Assembly (NCBI RefSeq): GCF_005048155.1 | Contig: NZ_SUMB01000004.1 | Span: forward strand, 620,001 to 684,000 | Origin: Streptomyces piniterrae | GTDB taxonomy: Bacteria; Actinomycetota; Actinomycetes; Streptomycetales; Streptomycetaceae | Direction: 5' to 3' | DNA: 64,000 bases | In this document: positions 7,721 to 16,486 of the stretch, in pieces | How the letters are laid out: every line of letters begins with the position of its first letter | Numbering within the stretch: position 1 is the first letter of the stretch | Position numbers and translations under genes: made by a program | Notes under the pieces: model-generated | Seen by the model: the letters and a program-made list of their open reading frames with translations, nothing else | Told to the model about the DNA's origin: nothing | The model's database searches: none

Positions 7721-8272
7721 TCAGTCTTCGGCGAGCGCCGCCTCGTACGCCCGGCGGGCATGGTCGTCGAAGACCACGAAACGGATCTCGTCGAACGCGT
7801 CGGGCGTCGCCTCGATCTGCGCACGGACGGTGTCGACGGCGGTGCGGGCGCCGTCCGCGATCGGCCAGCGGTAGACGCCGGTGGAGATGGCCGGGAAGGC
7901 GACGGTACGGGCACCCAGCTCGGCGGCCACCCGCAGCGACTGCTCGTAGCAGGAGACCAGCAGATGCGTACGGTCCTCGTCCGCGGACCATACGGGCCCG
8001 ACGGTGTGCACCACCCAGCGCGCGGGCAGCCGGCCGGCGGTGGTCGCGACGGCGGCACCGGTGGGCAGACCACGGCCGTACTTCGAGGCGCGCAGATCGC
8101 GGCACTCGTCGAGGATCTCCGGACCACCGCGCCGATGGATCGCGCCGTCCACTCCCCCGCCGCCCAGGAGGGAGGAGTTGGCGGCATTGACCACCGCGTC
8201 CACGGCCTGCTCGGTGATATCGCCCTGGACGAGGGTGAGGGTGGTCGCGGAGTCGGACCGGGAAGCGCTCAT
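7721..8272 (-). CDS. Macro-domain protein, probable O-acetyl-ADP-ribose deacetylase
   Basis: Single macro domain of 183 residues. It shows the YmdB/MacroD-type signature VQGDITEQAVDAVVNAAN near 15-32, GGGGVDGAIHRRGG near 37-50 and AFPAISTGVYRWP near 125. These proteins hydrolyse O-acetyl-ADP-ribose or remove ADP-ribose from acidic residues. ATG start; no close operon partner, since the next gene upstream on this strand is beyond a 557-bp repeat-rich spacer. A Sir2 enzyme, which makes O-acetyl-ADP-ribose, is 6 kb away. No membrane segment or signal peptide. Confidence 0.88.
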   Translation of the reverse strand: MSASRSDSATTLTLVQGDITEQAVDAVVNAANSSLLGGGGVDGAIHRRGGPEILDECRDLRASKYGRGLPTGAAVATTAGRLPARWVVHTVGPVWSADEDRTHLLVSCYEQSLRVAAELGARTVAFPAISTGVYRWPIADGARTAVDTVRAQIEATPDAFDEIRFVVFDDHARRAYEAALAED

Positions 8273-8390
8273 GGTGCCCGAGCCTAGGCAGGGTTGGGCA
8301 GGTCAGCCAGTTGGCCGGCGGCGGGTCGCGAACACAAGGGTGAGCGGTTCGCCCGTACGGCCAGGGACCCGGCAGCGCCCCACCAGGGCT

Positions 8391-8770
8391 GGAATGCGGC
8401 CACGCGCACGCATGCCGGCGGCGGAATGCGGCGAGGCGCACCCATGCGAGAGCCGGAATGCAGCCGCGCCCTGGCGCCGAAGCAGGAATACGGTCCGCGC
8501 CCCCGCGCGGAAGCAGGAATGCAGTCCGGGCTCCCCGGCGGAGCGGGAATGCAACCCGCAGCCCGCGCGCCGGGGTGTGAGCGGGAATACCAGCCACATC
8601 CCGCCCCCCCCCCGCGCAAGGGCCCGAATACCCCCGCCCCCCGCTCCAGGACCCGAATACCCCCGCGCCCCGCGCGCCCGGACGGGAATACCACCCCGCA
8701 CGCTCTGCGTTGTGGCCTGCAAGGGGGCCTCGCGACCCTTAGGGGATCCGTTCGACCGCCCCCTAAGGGT
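8391..8770. repeat. Intergenic repeat element, copy A: GAAT-core iterons plus hairpin module
   Basis: Ten units with core (G/C)GAATRC start at 8391, 8423, 8455, 8485, 8516, 8546, 8584, 8625, 8654 and 8685, mostly 29-32 bp apart. They are followed by a conserved module from 8707 (GCGTTGTGGCC...) ending in a perfect 11-bp hairpin, ACCCTTAGGGG (8735-8745) and CCCCTAAGGGT (8760-8770), with a 14-nt loop containing GTTCGAC. The same architecture recurs at 37826-37996. This fills the 557-bp gap between the macro-domain gene and the FAD oxidoreductase gene; I see no gene in it. Function unknown. Confidence 0.8.
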
Positions 8771-8829
8771 CGGCGCCAGGCAGCCAGTTGCCCAGGGCCT
8801 TTCCGCCCCGACCCATCGGCGGCCAGGCC

Positions 8830-10269
8830 CTACCGGCGGGCGAAACGCAGCCGCCGCCAGACCGCCTTGGCGGCGTAGTGGCCCGACATGCCGTGCACGC
8901 CGGGGCCGGGCGGGGTGGCTTGGGAGCAGAGGAAGACCGCGGGGTGGGCGGTTTCGTACGGGACGCGGGTGAGCTTGGGGCGGATGAGCAGTCGCAGGCC
9001 GGCCGCGGAGCCGGTGGCGGTGTCGCCGCCGACGTAATTGGCGTTGCGGGCGGCGAGTTGGGGCGGTCCGGCGACCGCGCGGGCCAGGACGAGGTCCCGG
9101 AAGCCGGGGGCGAAGCGCTCGATCTGCCGCTCGACGAGGTCGGTCGCGTCGCCCTCCCAGCCGTTGGGGACATGGCCGTACGCCCAGAAGACATGCTTGC
9201 CCTCGGGGGCGCGGCTGTCGTCGATCAGGCTGGGCTGAGCGGTGATCAGGAAGGGTACGGACGGGTCCTGTCCGTGTGTGGCGGCGTCCAGCGCGGCGGC
9301 GATCTCGCCGCTGGTGGGCCCGATATGGACGGTGCCGGCCCGGCGGGCCTCCTCGGCCGTCCACGGGACCGGGCCCGACAGCGCGTAATCGATCTTGAAG
9401 GTGCCGGGGCCGTACTTCACGTCCCGGTAGGCGTTGCCCAGGCCGGCGATCCGGGCGAGCGCGGTCGGTGAGGTGTCGAAGACATAGGCGCGTGCCGGCG
9501 GCAGATCGTCCAGCCGCTTGACCTCGAAGTCGGTGTGGACCGCGCCACCGTGGGCGCGCAGCAGCCCGGCGAGCGCGTCGGAGATCGCCTGGGAGCCGCC
9601 GCGCGGTACCGGCCAGCCGTTGGCGTGCGCGGCGAGCGCGAACATCAGGGCGAGGCCGGTGGTGCCGAAGCCGCCGAGCGGAGCGATGGCGTGCGCCGCG
9701 AGGCCGGCCATCAGCGCGCGGGCCTTCTCGTCCTGGAAGCGGCTGTTGAGGAGGGTGACCGGCTGCATCGCGACCAGGCCGAAGCGGGCGTAGGTCAGGG
9801 GGTCGCCGGGCAGGCCGAGCCACTGGGTGCGCAGGAAGTCACGGGCCAGGGCGTCCCACTTGCCGATGAACGGCGCGACGAGCCGGCGGTAGGTGCCGGC
9901 GTCGTGCGCGCCGAACGACATCGCGGTCTGGCCGACGGAGTGGGCGAGCACCGCGGCCGTGCCGTCCGGGAACGGGTGCGCCATCGGGAGCTCGGGGTGC
10001 AGCCACTCCAGGCCGTACCGCGCCAGGGGCATGGCCTGGAACGCGGGCGAGCCCGCGCCGAGGGGGTGCACCGCCGAGCAGGGGTCATGGCGGAAGCCGG
10101 GGAGGGTCAGTTCCTCGGTGCGGGCTCCGCCGCCGATGGTGTCCCGGGCCTCGAAGACCTCGACGGACATACCGCGGCGGGCCAGTTCGACGGCGGCCGT
10201 CAGACCGTTGGGCCCCGCCCCGACCACCACGGCATCGAGCATCCTCGGCACCTGCGCCACTCCCCTCAC
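8830..10269 (-). CDS. CrtI/phytoene-desaturase-like FAD-dependent oxidoreductase
   Basis: Flavoprotein amine-oxidase/CrtI superfamily member of 479 residues. The FAD-binding Rossmann motif [20 protein letters not shown] is at about 14-33 and the [14 protein letters not shown] segment follows at about 42-55. The C-terminal [13 protein letters not shown]-type segment closes the FAD site. GTG at 10269 has a good GAGGG six nt upstream; an ATG nine codons later is possible but has poorer spacing. It lies 22 bp downstream of the inositol-phosphatase-like gene on the same strand, so the two may be cotranscribed. No phytoene synthase is nearby, so a carotenoid role is not supported; the substrate is unknown. 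Confidence 0.8.
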   Translation of the reverse strand: MRGVAQVPRMLDAVVVGAGPNGLTAAVELARRGMSVEVFEARDTIGGGARTEELTLPGFRHDPCSAVHPLGAGSPAFQAMPLARYGLEWLHPELPMAHPFPDGTAAVLAHSVGQTAMSFGAHDAGTYRRLVAPFIGKWDALARDFLRTQWLGLPGDPLTYARFGLVAMQPVTLLNSRFQDEKARALMAGLAAHAIAPLGGFGTTGLALMFALAAHANGWPVPRGGSQAISDALAGLLRAHGGAVHTDFEVKRLDDLPPARAYVFDTSPTALARIAGLGNAYRDVKYGPGTFKIDYALSGPVPWTAEEARRAGTVHIGPTSGEIAAALDAATHGQDPSVPFLITAQPSLIDDSRAPEGKHVFWAYGHVPNGWEGDATDLVERQIERFAPGFRDLVLARAVAGPPQLAARNANYVGGDTATGSAAGLRLLIRPKLTRVPYETAHPAVFLCSQATPPGPGVHGMSGHYAAKAVWRRLRFARR

Positions 10270-10291
10270 GTCCGACCCTCGTCGTTGAGGA

Positions 10292-11269
10292 TCAGTTGGC
10301 GGCTGCCAGCAGTCCGAGGATACGCCGCGCCGTTTCCGCGTCCCGCGCTGCGGTGAACGGCAGTGCGTTGCCGCCTCCGATGCGGAACGGCTGCCCGGCG
10401 AGCGTGCCGCTCGCGCCGCCCGCCTCGTGCACCAGGAGCAGCCCGGCGGCGTGGTCCCAGGCGTTTTCCCAGCTGAACGCGATGGCGTCGATCTCGCCGC
10501 GGGCTATGTGCAGATATTCCAGGCCCGCCGAGCCGCAGGGGCGCGGGGCGACGCCGTTGGTGTCCAGGGCGGCCAGCACCCGCTTCTCGTCGTCGCTGGT
10601 GAAGTCGAAGTGGGAGATGGCGACGTCGAGGACCGCGTCGGCGGCGGGGCTGCCCGTGTGCAGCGGTACGCCGTTCAGCTCGGCGCCGGCGCCGCGGCGG
10701 GCGACGGCCATCAGGTCGAGGGCCGGTGCGTACGTCCAGGAGGCCAGCACCTCGCCGTGGTGGGCGAGCGCTACGAGGGTGGCGAATCCGGGGTCGCCGT
10801 GCACGAACTGGCGGGTGCCGTCGACCGGGTCGACTATCCAGACGGGGGCATCGCCGTGCAGCGCGTCCAGCACCTTCGGGTCGGCGTGCACCGCTTCCTC
10901 GCCGACCACCTTGGAGCCGGGCAGCAGGGCCGTCAGCGCGGCGGTGAGGTGCTCCTCGGCGAGCCGGTCGGCGACCGTGACGAGGTCGTGCGGGCCGTTC
11001 TTCTGGACTATGTCCTCGGCAGCGAGCTGCTGGAAGCGCGGCATGATCTCGTCGGCGGCAGCCTTGCGGACGGCGGCTTCGACGGCGGCCAGGTCCAGCA
11101 CGGAGAGATCCAGCAGGGAGCTGTCCGGCGCGGAGGGGCCCTGTGGGGCGGCGTCCGGCGTGGCGGAGCCCGGCGCGGGCCCGCTGGGAGCGGTGGTCAG
11201 GGTCACGGCGGTGCCGTCGGCGATATTCGTGGTATCTCCCGAATCTTGGGTACGAAATGCATCGATCAT
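10292..11269 (-). CDS. Inositol monophosphatase family phosphatase
   Basis: Mg-dependent, Li-sensitive-type phosphatase fold of 325 residues. Metal-site motifs are intact: [28 protein letters not shown] and [19 protein letters not shown]. Substrate could be inositol phosphate, histidinol phosphate or PAP; the sequence does not decide. The first ~60 residues are Ala/Pro/Thr-rich and not part of the fold; ATG at 11269 is the natural upstream start but has no strong ribosome site, so a shorter protein is possible. Upstream lies an ATGCAT-repeat stretch and a five-unit 11-bp repeat. Confidence 0.82.
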   Translation of the reverse strand: MIDAFRTQDSGDTTNIADGTAVTLTTAPSGPAPGSATPDAAPQGPSAPDSSLLDLSVLDLAAVEAAVRKAAADEIMPRFQQLAAEDIVQKNGPHDLVTVADRLAEEHLTAALTALLPGSKVVGEEAVHADPKVLDALHGDAPVWIVDPVDGTRQFVHGDPGFATLVALAHHGEVLASWTYAPALDLMAVARRGAGAELNGVPLHTGSPAADAVLDVAISHFDFTSDDEKRVLAALDTNGVAPRPCGSAGLEYLHIARGEIDAIAFSWENAWDHAAGLLLVHEAGGASGTLAGQPFRIGGGNALPFTAARDAETARRILGLLAAAN

Positions 11270-11365
11270 GCATCCATCGAACCATGACCCACTGACACAC
11301 CGACTGGACTCCAGGTGAATTCCGGGTGCCACGGGGCGCACGGCGCGGCGATCCGGACACCCAAC

Positions 11366-11420
11366 GTGACCCCACGATGACGCCGCCATGACGCCGCCAT
11401 GACGCCACCGTGACGGCGCC
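11366..11420. repeat. Five tandem 11-bp repeats
   Basis: Consecutive units GTGACCCCACG, ATGACGCCGCC, ATGACGCCGCC, ATGACGCCACC and GTGACGGCGCC occupy the spacer between the gamma-glutamyltransferase gene and the phosphatase gene. An 11-bp period places each unit on the same DNA face. No function is evident. Confidence 0.65.
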
Positions 11421-11445
11421 GGGATACCTCCGGGATGCCGCCCCC

Positions 11446-13293
11446 TCAGCGCCCGACCGCGTACCCCTGCATCCCCCACGGATTCGCCGCCCCGGAGAGC
11501 ACCCCCGTCTCCGGATCGCGCGCCACCGCGCACAGCCGCCCCTCCGACCAGGCGTCGCCGACCGTGACGAGATGCCCACGTCGCCGCAGGTCGTCGACGG
11601 TCTCCGGGCCGATCCTGGATTCCACGGTGACGCTCCCGGGACGCATCGTCCGCGGGAAGAAGGACCCCGGGAACGATTCCTGGTGCCAGTTCGGGGCGTC
11701 GATGGCCCCTTGGAGGTCGAGGCCCCCACGGACCGCCGCCCGCAGCGCCACGGCCAGGAAGAAGTGCACCTGCCACTGGTCCTGCTGGTCGCCGCCGGGC
11801 GTCCCGAAGGCCATCACGGGGACCCCGTCCCGCAGCGCGAGGGACGGTGTGAGGGTGGTGCGGGGCCGCCGCCCCGGGGTGAGGGAGTTCGGCAGCCCCT
11901 CCTCCAGCCAGGCCATCTGAAGGCGGGTGCCGAGGGGGAAGCCGAGCGCCGGGATGACGGGGTTGGACTGGAGCCAGCCGCCGGAGGGGGTCGCGGAGAC
12001 GAGGTTGCCCCAGCGGTCGACGACGTCGATATGGCAGGTGTCGCCCCGGGTGGCGCCGTTCCGGCCGACGTCCGAGACCACCCGGCGGGCGGTCGTCGGC
12101 TCACCCGCCCCGCTCCCGGAGATGCCCAGCGGGTCGAATCCGCCCTCGCCCGCCGCCACGGCCGCCGCCGCGTGCTTGCCGAGCCGCGGCGTACGGCCGT
12201 CCGGGCTGCCGGGCCGCAGCTCGTACGAGGCGCGCTCGCCGATCAGGGTCCGGCGCGTGGCGTTGTAGTCCCCGCCGAGCAGCGTGCCGAGCGGCACCTC
12301 GGCGGCGTCGCCGTACCAGGCCTCGCGGTCGGCCATCGCCAGCTTGCTGCCCTCGATCAGCAGATGGACGTATTCGGGACCGCCGTAAGCCGGCAACTCC
12401 TTTGGCAGCAGGGCGAGTTGCTGGAGGAATACCGGGCCCTGCGACCAGCCGCCGGCCTTGGCGACGGTCCAGCCGTTCCAGTCGTGGGTGACCGGCGCCT
12501 CGTAGGTCGCGGTGTACGCGGCCAGGTCGTCGCCGGTGAGGGTGCCCGCGTGCCGCTCGCCCGAGGTGTCCATGGCAGGGCGGGCGGCGAAGGCGGCCAG
12601 CGCCTCACCGATGAAGCCCTCGCGCCAGACCCGGCGGGCTGCCTCGATCTGCGCCTCCCGGCCGGCCGACGCGGCCTCCGCCTCCGCGATCAGCCGACGC
12701 CAGGTGGCCGCCAGCGGCCGGTTCCTGAGCAGCCCGCCGGGCGCGGGGGCCGCACCGCCCGGAAGGTAGATCTCGGCCGAGGTCACCCACTCCGTCTCGA
12801 AGAGCCGACGCACCGTCTCCACGGTCTCCCCGACCCGCTCGACGGCCGGATGGCCCTGCTCCGCATAGCCGATGGCGTACCGCAGCACCTCGGCGAGGGA
12901 CTTGGTGCCGTGGTCGCGGAGCAGCAGCATCCAGGCGTCGAAGGCACCGGGTACGGCGGCGGCCAGCGGCCCCGTGCCGGGCACCAGGTCGAGGCCGAGT
13001 GCGGTGTAGTGCGCCACGCTCGCACCGGCCGGCGCCGGGCCCTGCCCGCACAGCACCCGCACCGGCCCGCCCGCGGGCGCCAGAATCACCGGCACCTCGC
13101 CCGCCGGACCGTTCAGATGCGGCTCCACGACGTGCAGCACGAACCCGGCGGCGACGGCCGCGTCGAAGGCGTTGCCGCCGTCCTCCAGAACGGCCATCGC
13201 GGACTGGGACGCCAGCCAGTGGGTGGTGGCGGCCATGCCGAAGGTGCCTTGGAGGGTGGGGCGGGTGGTGAACACGGGCGGCTCCTCGTCCAT
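11446..13293 (-). CDS. Gamma-glutamyltransferase family protein (Ntn hydrolase)
   Basis: Gamma-glutamyltranspeptidase/cephalosporin-acylase family precursor of 615 residues, expected to self-cleave into two subunits. The N-terminal part has GMAATTHWLASQSAMAVLEDGGNAFDAAVAAGF; the processing site is the Thr of RGDTCHIDVVDRWGN (about residue 430), and SATPSGGWLQSNPVIPALG forms the rest of the active site. No signal peptide is visible, so it is probably intracellular, unlike classical secreted GGT. It may act on glutathione-like gamma-glutamyl compounds, mycothiol conjugates or as an acylase. ATG start; divergent from the next gene by only 34 bp. Confidence 0.85.
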   Translation of the reverse strand: MDEEPPVFTTRPTLQGTFGMAATTHWLASQSAMAVLEDGGNAFDAAVAAGFVLHVVEPHLNGPAGEVPVILAPAGGPVRVLCGQGPAPAGASVAHYTALGLDLVPGTGPLAAAVPGAFDAWMLLLRDHGTKSLAEVLRYAIGYAEQGHPAVERVGETVETVRRLFETEWVTSAEIYLPGGAAPAPGGLLRNRPLAATWRRLIAEAEAASAGREAQIEAARRVWREGFIGEALAAFAARPAMDTSGERHAGTLTGDDLAAYTATYEAPVTHDWNGWTVAKAGGWSQGPVFLQQLALLPKELPAYGGPEYVHLLIEGSKLAMADREAWYGDAAEVPLGTLLGGDYNATRRTLIGERASYELRPGSPDGRTPRLGKHAAAAVAAGEGGFDPLGISGSGAGEPTTARRVVSDVGRNGATRGDTCHIDVVDRWGNLVSATPSGGWLQSNPVIPALGFPLGTRLQMAWLEEGLPNSLTPGRRPRTTLTPSLALRDGVPVMAFGTPGGDQQDQWQVHFFLAVALRAAVRGGLDLQGAIDAPNWHQESFPGSFFPRTMRPGSVTVESRIGPETVDDLRRRGHLVTVGDAWSEGRLCAVARDPETGVLSGAANPWGMQGYAVGR

Positions 13294-13327
13294 GGGTGAC
13301 GATCAACGCCTGGTTAGTCTCTCCCCC

Positions 13328-14305
13328 ATGGCTATGCAGCGCACCAACCTCCCCCGAGCCGCTCAAGGGGTTCCCTGGGACGGACTGGCCCTGACCGTCG
13401 ATGGTCCGGCTCGTCCGGCACTGCGCTGGGAGGTCGCCGACGGAGGGCGGCTGGTGTTGCTGCAGAACGGTGAGCAGGGGGATCAGGTCGTGATCCTGGG
13501 GCGCCAGCGGGTCACCCATCGCGGGGTGCACTACGTGCGCACCGGGCAGTACGCCTCGCCGCTGCCGCCGCTGCGCGCCGACCTCGCCCGTAAACACCGG
13601 GAGGCGTGCCCGGACGACGACGCCTGGTCTGCCCGGTGGGCGAACCACTTCGCGGACGCACTACGGGACAGCGCCAACGGGCCGCTGCACGACGGCAATT
13701 GGCAGCTGACACGTGGGATGCGGTCCGGGTGGAACTCGGCCGAGAGCTGGGAACGGCTGCCGCACCACGACCCGGCCGTCGGCCACATCACCTGGTTCGG
13801 CTACGGCGACCCCGAAGAGGACCGCCGCGACCTCCTTCCGCTGCGCCCACTGTCCGCGCCCGACGCACCGCGGGTGAAGGCGTACCGCCGCCAGCACCGC
13901 GAGGGCGTACTGCCGCCCATCCTGGTCTGGTGGGTCGGCGGCCTCCACTCGCTGGTGCTGGTGGACGGGCACGACCGGCTCGCGGCGGCACTCGCCGAGG
14001 GCGGCCGCCCCAGCGTCCTCGCCCTCGCCCGTGAGTCGTCGGAGCGGTGGCTGAAGTGGATCGCGCAGCCGCTCATCCTCGACTACAAGCACCGCCTCGC
14101 ACCTCTGGAGCGCGCCTATGGGGAGGGCGATGCGCTGGCGACGATCCTCGCCGGCGCGGCGAGCCGTCAACTGGGCAATCAGCTGCACGACCTGGCCGTC
14201 CACCCGGATATCACCCGCTCCTGGCCCCTCCCCGGCGGCGTCCCCGCCTGGGAGGCCCTCGCCGAGGAGCACGCCCCCGGCTGGCATCCCGACACCAGAA
14301 ACTGA
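13328..14305 (+). CDS. Hypothetical protein with a ParB-like VDGHDRL motif
   Basis: Soluble protein of 325 residues that I do not recognise as a named family. A segment near 215-225 (LVLVDGHDRLAAALAEG) resembles the I/LVDGHHR box of ParB-like proteins, and it is preceded by a 'PPILVWWVGG' strand, but the rest does not look like a partition protein. The C-terminal half is helical and Trp-rich. The start is likely leaderless: TAGTCT lies 7 nt before ATG, and no ribosome site is visible. It is divergent from the gamma-glutamyltransferase gene and followed by the Sir2 gene after 37 bp. Confidence 0.6.
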   Translation: MAMQRTNLPRAAQGVPWDGLALTVDGPARPALRWEVADGGRLVLLQNGEQGDQVVILGRQRVTHRGVHYVRTGQYASPLPPLRADLARKHREACPDDDAWSARWANHFADALRDSANGPLHDGNWQLTRGMRSGWNSAESWERLPHHDPAVGHITWFGYGDPEEDRRDLLPLRPLSAPDAPRVKAYRRQHREGVLPPILVWWVGGLHSLVLVDGHDRLAAALAEGGRPSVLALARESSERWLKWIAQPLILDYKHRLAPLERAYGEGDALATILAGAASRQLGNQLHDLAVHPDITRSWPLPGGVPAWEALAEEHAPGWHPDTRN

Positions 14306-14342
14306 CAGGACGCCAGTCGCGTCGGCTGCGTACGCTCGCCCC

Positions 14343-15137
14343 ATGACCGGCAGCAACCCGCCCTCCGACCAGCCGACTCCCGACCAACCGGCCCCCGGCG
14401 AGACGCCCCACCGCCCCCTCGTCGCCATCCTGAGTGGCGCCGGGATCTCGACCGACTCCGGGATCCCCGACTACCGCGGCCCGAACGGGCTGTGGCGGCG
14501 CGACCCGGAGGCCGAGAAGCTGGTCACCTACGACACGTACATGGCCGATCCGGAGATCCGGCGCCGCTCGTGGCGGATGCGCCAGGAGAGCCCGGCGTTC
14601 CGGGCCCGGCCGAACGTGGCGCATGAGGCGGTCGCCAGGCTGGAGCGGTCCGGGACGCCGGTGCGGGTGATCACCCAGAACGTGGACGGGCTGCACCAGC
14701 TCGCCGGGATGCCCGAACGCAAGGTCCTGGAGCTGCACGGCACCGCGCGGGCCGTCACCTGCACCCGCTGCCACGCCCGTTCCTCGATGGCGGAGGCTCT
14801 GGAGCGGGTGGCCGCGGGCGATCCCGACCCCGCGTGCCTGGTGTGCGGCGGGATCCTGAAGTCGGCGACCGTGATGTTCGGGGAGCGGCTGGATCCGCAG
14901 GTGCTGGGTACGGCGCTGGGCGTGGCGAAGGCGGCGGAGATCTTCATCGCGGTGGGTACCACGCTTCAGGTGCATCCGGCCGCCTCGCTGGCCGGGGTGG
15001 CCGCCGAGCACGGTGCCCGGCTGATCATCATGAACGCCGAGCCGACGCCGTACGACGAGCTCGCCCACGAGGTGATCCGCGAGCCGATCGGCAGCGCGCT
15101 GCCCGCGTTGCTGGCGGAAATCGGCGAAGGCGGCTGA
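14343..15137 (+). CDS. Sir2-family NAD-dependent protein deacylase
   Basis: Removes acyl groups from lysines using NAD, releasing nicotinamide and O-acyl-ADP-ribose. The 264-residue protein has all hallmarks: SGAGISTDSGIPDYRGPNGLW (about 31-51), TQNVDGLH (about 109-116), catalytic His in LELHG (about 130), Zn ligands CTRC and CLVC, and VGTTLQVHPAASL. The first ~25 residues are a Pro-rich tail. Probably leaderless: TACGCT sits 6 nt ahead of ATG. The DSGIPDYRG region lacks the Tyr/Arg pair expected of desuccinylase SIRT5/CobB-type enzymes, so deacetylase is favoured, though this is not certain. Confidence 0.92.
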   Translation: MTGSNPPSDQPTPDQPAPGETPHRPLVAILSGAGISTDSGIPDYRGPNGLWRRDPEAEKLVTYDTYMADPEIRRRSWRMRQESPAFRARPNVAHEAVARLERSGTPVRVITQNVDGLHQLAGMPERKVLELHGTARAVTCTRCHARSSMAEALERVAAGDPDPACLVCGGILKSATVMFGERLDPQVLGTALGVAKAAEIFIAVGTTLQVHPAASLAGVAAEHGARLIIMNAEPTPYDELAHEVIREPIGSALPALLAEIGEGG

Positions 15138-15301
15138 CTCGGGCAAGTCGACCGACGAGGCGGCTGAGCGCGCCCAGTCCCCCCAGCCACCAATCACCAA
15201 CCGGTCCCCTTTGCCGGGAATGCCGGCGCCCGCGATACCGTTGATCACTCTGACGGCCGCGCGGGCCGTCGGGAGCGGGAGACGGGGACAAGGAGCACGT
15301 C

Positions 15302-16363
15302 GTGCAGGGCAAGCACCACGGTGAGTACAAGGTGCCGGGCGGCAAGCTCGTCGTCGTCGATCTCGATGTGGTGGGCGGGGCGCTGCGCGGGGTCCGGGTC
15401 GCCGGGGACTTCTTCCTGGAGCCGGACGAGGCGCTGGACGCGATCAACGGAGCGCTGGAGGGCGCCCCCGCCGAGCTGGACGCGCGCGGGCTCGCGGCCA
15501 GGATCGACGCGGCGCTGCCGGCCGGCGCGGTGCTGTTCGGGTTCAACAGCGAGGCGGTGGGCATCGCGGTCCGGCGGGCCGTCGCGGACGCCGCGGAGTG
15601 GACGGACTTCGACTGGCAGATCATCCATGACGGGCCCCAACCGCCCGCGCTGCACATGGCGTTGGACGAGGTCCTGACGGACGAGGTCGCGGCGGGCCGG
15701 CGGCCGCCGACGCTGCGGGTGTGGGAGTGGGACCGCCCCGCGGTCATCATCGGCAGCTTCCAGTCACTGCGCAACGAGGTGGACCGGCAGGGCGCCGATC
15801 GCCATGGTGTGACGGTCGTACGGCGGATCAGCGGCGGCGGCGCGATGTTCGTGGAGCCGGGGAACACCATCACCTACTCGCTGTGTGTGCCGGACACGCT
15901 CGTACAGGGACTCTCCTTCGCCGAGAGCTACGCGTATCTCGACGACTGGGTGCTGGGAGCGCTCGGCGACATGGGCATCAAGGCCTGGTACAAGCCGCTG
16001 AACGACATCGCCACCGACGCCGGGAAGATCGCGGGCGCCGCGCAGAAACGGCTGGCTTCGGGAGCCGTGCTGCATCACGTGACGATGTCCTACGACATCG
16101 ACGCGGACAAGATGGTCGAGGTGCTGCGGATCGGCCGGGAGAAGCTGTCGGACAAGGGCACCACCAGCGCGAAGAAGCGGGTGGATCCGCTGCGCCGGCA
16201 GACCGGGCTGGCCCGCGCCGAGGTCATCGACCGAATGATCGCGTCGTTCCGGTCCCGCTACGGCGGGTCGGCGGGCGCCGTCTCGGACAGCGAGCTGACG
16301 CGGGCGCGGGAGCTGGCGGCGGGCAAGTTCAGTTCACCGGAGTGGTTGGCGAGGGTGCCGTGA
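15302..16363 (+). CDS. lplA: Lipoate-protein ligase A family enzyme with N-terminal accessory domain
   Basis: Expected to activate lipoate with ATP and transfer it to E2/H-protein lysines. Residues from about 105 on are the catalytic biotin/lipoate-ligase fold: RRISGGGAMFVEPGNTITYSL and the NDIATDAGKIAGAAQ lysine loop. Residues 1-100 (KVPGGKLVVVDLDVVGGALRGV, GDFFLEPDEALDAINGAL) match the small accessory domain that follows the catalytic domain in E. coli LplA or is a separate LplB in archaea. The order is therefore reversed. GTG start with AAGGAG six nt upstream. 353 residues. No lipoyl synthase or lipoyl acceptor gene is adjacent. Confidence 0.85.
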   Translation: MQGKHHGEYKVPGGKLVVVDLDVVGGALRGVRVAGDFFLEPDEALDAINGALEGAPAELDARGLAARIDAALPAGAVLFGFNSEAVGIAVRRAVADAAEWTDFDWQIIHDGPQPPALHMALDEVLTDEVAAGRRPPTLRVWEWDRPAVIIGSFQSLRNEVDRQGADRHGVTVVRRISGGGAMFVEPGNTITYSLCVPDTLVQGLSFAESYAYLDDWVLGALGDMGIKAWYKPLNDIATDAGKIAGAAQKRLASGAVLHHVTMSYDIDADKMVEVLRIGREKLSDKGTTSAKKRVDPLRRQTGLARAEVIDRMIASFRSRYGGSAGAVSDSELTRARELAAGKFSSPEWLARVP

Positions 16364-16430
16364 CGGCTGTCCGGCACCTCCCGCGTCCCTCCGGCGCCTG
16401 GGGAGCCCACGCAGTCCCGTTCGTGGGAAT

Positions 16431-16486
16431 CAGAACCACGGTCTCAGCGCCACAGCCTCAGAACCACGGCCTCAGAACCGCAGTCA
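16431..16486. repeat. Four tandem 14-bp repeats overlapping a stop codon
   Basis: Units CAGAACCACGGTCT, CAGCGCCACAGCCT, CAGAACCACGGCCT and CAGAACCGCAGTCA sit in the convergent spacer and run into the NCS1 permease stop codon. Possibly replication-slippage debris. Confidence 0.55.

Noticed and set aside
8391-8691. CRISPR array
   Set aside because: The repeated core is only about 7 bp, spacing is irregular, intervening sequence is biased rather than unique, and there are no cas genes.
8830-10269. Carotenoid biosynthesis role for the CrtI-like protein
   Set aside because: No crtB, crtE or other carotenoid gene is nearby and the family covers many substrates.
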